Source: Clostridia bacterium BRH_c25
Lineage (GTDB): Bacteria > Bacillota_A > Clostridia > Lutisporales > Lutisporaceae
DNA: 36,042 bases
Assembly: GCA_001515955.1 (NCBI GenBank)
Contig: LOES01000238.1
Span: forward strand, 1 to 36,042
Reading direction: 5' to 3'
Below are positions 33,533-36,042 of the stretch, one piece after another (the stretch's first letter is position 1; each line of letters begins with the position of its first letter). The translations under genes and the position numbers were made by a program. The notes under the pieces are model-generated. The model was not told where the DNA came from. It was given only the letters and a program-made list of their open reading frames with translations, and did no database searches.

Positions 33533-34453
33533 ATGGTTAATTATATTTTCAGGAGATTAATAATATCTTTATTGACAGTATGGGTGCTGGTCACAGCTGT
33601 TTTTATATTGGTCAGAGTGCTTCCCGGCGACCCTTTTACAGGTGAGAAAACGACTCCCGAAATAAAAGCAAATATGATGAAATACTATGGATTTGACAAA
33701 CCTCTGCATGTCCAGTATGGCAGATATATAGTGAATCTCATGAAGGGCGACCTGGGTACATCACTGAAATACCATAATAAAAAGGTAACTGATATCATTG
33801 CCCAGACCTTCCCCTATTCTGCGGATCTGGGCATCAGGGCTCTTCTGTTTGCCTTGATTGCAGGGTTGTGCCTTGGTATAAACGCGGCATTGAATATGGG
33901 TAAGTTCTGGGATTACTTTTGTATCATTTTAGCGATAATTGGGGTATCGGTACCGGATTTTATACTGGGCTCGCTGCTGCAATATGTGTTTGCTTTACAG
34001 CTTAAATGGCTTCCTGTAGCCAGGTGGATGGGTTTTAAATATACTATACTTCCTGTATTTGCACTAAGTCTGTATACAGTGGCACTTATAACCCGGCTTA
34101 TGAGAGTAAGCATGCTGGAAGTAATCAACCAGGATTACGTTACTACCGCAGAAGCAAAAGGATTGTCAAGCTTTGAGGTAGTTTGGAGACATCAGATAAG
34201 AAATGCCATATTGCCTGTGGTAACGGTAATGGGGCCAATCACAGCTGCAGTGTTGACAGGCACCTTTGTCATAGAGATGATATTCGCGGTACCCGGAATG
34301 GGTAAGTTTTATGTGCAGGGCATACATGACCTGGATTACTCTCTGATTCTTGGAATGACAGTTTTTTATGGAGTTTTTCTTGTAGCTGCCAACTTTATTG
34401 TTGACATTGTATATGGCTTTGTGGATCCAAGAATAAGGATTACAGGAAAGTAG
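33533..34453 (+). CDS. oppB: Oligopeptide ABC permease, OppB/DppB type
   Basis: 306 residues, about six membrane helices. The N-terminus YIFRRLIISLLTVWVLVTAV and LVRVLPGDPF are typical of the family. The inner-loop coupling motif is at about 200-220 (AEAKGLSSFEVVWRHQIRNA). A GGGGG run lies close before the ATG. It pairs with OppC to form the channel. Confidence 0.93.
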   Translation: MVNYIFRRLIISLLTVWVLVTAVFILVRVLPGDPFTGEKTTPEIKANMMKYYGFDKPLHVQYGRYIVNLMKGDLGTSLKYHNKKVTDIIAQTFPYSADLGIRALLFALIAGLCLGINAALNMGKFWDYFCIILAIIGVSVPDFILGSLLQYVFALQLKWLPVARWMGFKYTILPVFALSLYTVALITRLMRVSMLEVINQDYVTTAEAKGLSSFEVVWRHQIRNAILPVVTVMGPITAAVLTGTFVIEMIFAVPGMGKFYVQGIHDLDYSLILGMTVFYGVFLVAANFIVDIVYGFVDPRIRITGK

Positions 34454-34463
34454 GGTGGAAAAT

Positions 34464-35411
34464 ATGGTGAACAAAATGCTGGAAATCGATTTAAATGACA
34501 TCAGCCTGTATGAGAATATTGCCAGGGATGAAAAGGACCTTAACATTGTTGTAAGACCAAGCCTTTCTTATTGGAAGGATGCTTGGATCAGACTGTCAAA
34601 AAACAAAGTTGCACTTATAAGCCTCGGTGTTATTTTATTGTATATTATTCTTGCTGTTGCGGGTCCGTATATGACGCCATATGACTTTAAGTCAAATAAT
34701 CCTGATGCTACAGATTTACTCCCAAACGCACAGCACTGGTTTGGAACTGATTCTTTGGGCAGGGATATGTGGGAAAGAATATGGATGGGTGGACGGGTAT
34801 CGCTGATGATAGGCTTTGTCGTTACCACAATAAATACATTCATAGGTGTTGTTATTGGCGGGATTTCGGGCTACTTTGGCGGAAAACTGGATATGTTTAT
34901 AATGCGGATTATTGATGTACTTTATGGAATTCCTACAATAATTGTTGCGATACTTGTAATGATGCTGCTTAATTCCGGAATAGCCAGTCTGATAATTGCC
35001 ATGGTCATTATTGGCTGGATAGGCAGTGCCAGATTTGTAAGGGGGCAGATACTGCAGCTTAAGAATCTTGAGTTTGTGTTAGCGGCAAAAACTCTTGGAG
35101 CTGGCAGCATTCGTATAATAGCGATGCATTTAATACCAAATATCATGGGGCTTATTATCACTAATTTGGCTATGGCAATACCCAATGCAATTTTTACAGA
35201 GGCATTTCTGAGCTATATCGGCTTGGGGATTCAACCACCTCAAACCAGCTGGGGGCAGCTGGCAAGAATAGGTGCAACGGTCTTTAGGGCTTATCCCTAC
35301 CAATTGTTCATACCTGCGTTTTTCATAAGTACTACAATGCTTGCTTTGAACTTGTTCGGCGATGGATTGAGAGATGCATTAGATCCGAGACTGCGTGGGC
35401 GGAATAAATAG
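34464..35411 (+). CDS. oppC: Oligopeptide ABC permease, OppC/DppC type
   Basis: 315 residues. The N-terminal OppC_N region (SLSYWKDAWIRLSKNKVALI) precedes six helices; HWFGTDSLGRDMWERIWMGG and the coupling loop AAKTLGAGSIRIIAMHLIPN are characteristic. The ATG at 34464 follows GGGTGGAAAAT; a GTG at 34455 is in frame but lies in that ribosome site. It begins 10 bp after oppB. Confidence 0.93.
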   Translation: MVNKMLEIDLNDISLYENIARDEKDLNIVVRPSLSYWKDAWIRLSKNKVALISLGVILLYIILAVAGPYMTPYDFKSNNPDATDLLPNAQHWFGTDSLGRDMWERIWMGGRVSLMIGFVVTTINTFIGVVIGGISGYFGGKLDMFIMRIIDVLYGIPTIIVAILVMMLLNSGIASLIIAMVIIGWIGSARFVRGQILQLKNLEFVLAAKTLGAGSIRIIAMHLIPNIMGLIITNLAMAIPNAIFTEAFLSYIGLGIQPPQTSWGQLARIGATVFRAYPYQLFIPAFFISTTMLALNLFGDGLRDALDPRLRGRNK

Positions 35412-35425
35412 TGGAGGTATGACAA

Positions 35426-36042
35426 ATGAGCAGATTAATTGAAATAAAGGACCTGGAGGTAGGCTTTAAAACCTATGGAGGAGAAGTGCAGGCAGTCAGG
35501 GGTGTATCCTTTCATCTGGACGAAGGAGAATGCATTGGCATAGTAGGTGAATCAGGATGTGGTAAAAGTGTTACCGCAAAGGCGCTTTTGAAGCTTATAC
35601 CGGAACCTCCCGGGAAAATTAAAAACGGGAGCATAATATTTAATGGCAGAGATATAATTTCATTTACAAAAAAACAGATCCGCCCAATAAGAGGGGCAGA
35701 GATTAGTATGATTTTTCAGGACCCTATGACCTCATTAAATCCTACCATGACAATAGAAAGACAAATAGGTGAAGTAATAATCAAGCATCAGCATGCAGAC
35801 AGAAGGCAGGTATATGGAAGAATCATTGAAATAATGAAATTGGTCGGTATCCCAAATCCGGAGAAAAGAGTCAAGCAATACCCTCATGAATTCAGCGGCG
35901 GGATGCGGCAGCGTGTAATGATAGCAATAGCTATGGCGTGTAATCCTAAGCTCTTGATTGCTGATGAGCCGACCACAGCTTTGGATGTTACAATCCAGGC
36001 TCAGATTCTGGATTTGATGAAGGATCTTCAAAAAAAGTTTAA
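35426..36042 (+). CDS. oppD: Oligopeptide ABC transporter ATPase OppD, 3' end outside window
   Basis: An open frame of 205 codons runs off the window. Walker A is at 41-48 (GESGCGKS), Q-loop at [12 protein letters not shown], signature FSGGMRQRV and Walker [13 protein letters not shown]. This is the first of the two ATPases expected in the system; an OppF would normally follow. GGAGG at 35413-35417 precedes the ATG by 8 bases. The C-terminal OppD motif is missing only because of the window edge. Confidence 0.93.
   Translation, partial: MSRLIEIKDLEVGFKTYGGEVQAVRGVSFHLDEGECIGIVGESGCGKSVTAKALLKLIPEPPGKIKNGSIIFNGRDIISFTKKQIRPIRGAEISMIFQDPMTSLNPTMTIERQIGEVIIKHQHADRRQVYGRIIEIMKLVGIPNPEKRVKQYPHEFSGGMRQRVMIAIAMACNPKLLIADEPTTALDVTIQAQILDLMKDLQKKF

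Overview
The window is 36 kb of chromosome from a low-GC Firmicute, most likely a class Clostridia organism. The start has the gene order of the Firmicute spc/alpha ribosomal operon (map, KOW protein, infA, rpmJ, rpsM, rpsK, rpsD, rpoA, rplQ), then ecfA1-ecfA2-ecfT-truA and rplM-rpsI. GTG starts, strong GGAGG ribosome binding sites, sigma-A type promoters, a CwlD amidase, a SleB-type hydrolase and a DUF2680 protein all fit this. Genus cannot be fixed from the sequence alone; nothing looks like phage, transposon or CRISPR.

Layout. 1-8,500: housekeeping translation genes, RNA polymerase alpha, an energy-coupling-factor (ECF) vitamin transporter module, TruA, and L13/S9 with a long structured leader. 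3,890-4,020, 6,500-6,650 and 8,550-9,290: intergenic mosaics of short hairpins, tandem heptamers and a shared 23-bp module. 8,700-11,900: a MazG-like protein, an iron-sulfur flavoprotein-like reductase, an M29 aminopeptidase and CwlD. 12,100-13,430: a secreted peptidoglycan-binding protein with two copies of an unrecognised domain. 13,740-18,750: histidine kinase, response regulator without a DNA-binding domain, an orphan RCK domain, KtrB and KtrA, apparently one operon for potassium uptake; KtrA carries a 54-bp in-frame tandem duplication. 19,050-22,000: a small secreted three-cysteine peptide, a chemoreceptor and a DUF2680 protein. 22,160-25,010: CymR-type regulator, CysK, and a protein fusing a degenerate E1/ThiF domain to an intact one. 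25,230-29,650: a degenerate phospholipase-D-like protein, a second potassium system (TrkA-TrkH), and a SleB-like cell wall hydrolase under a c-di-AMP riboswitch. 29,650-36,042: a cupin XRE regulator, an M24 peptidase and an oligopeptide ABC transporter cut off by the window end.

How it fits together. Two complete potassium uptake systems, a c-di-AMP riboswitch on a wall hydrolase, and two other wall-associated proteins lie within about 18 kb. c-di-AMP is known to control both potassium uptake and wall remodelling in Firmicutes, so 11-30 kb can be read as a turgor and cell-envelope region. The M24 peptidase and the opp genes form a peptide-use unit behind the cupin regulator.

The strongest candidates for new biology are the tandem-duplicated KtrA Rossmann segment, the pseudo-E1/E1 fusion next to cymR-cysK, the kinase/TPR-regulator/orphan-RCK potassium operon, and the mosaic intergenic repeats.
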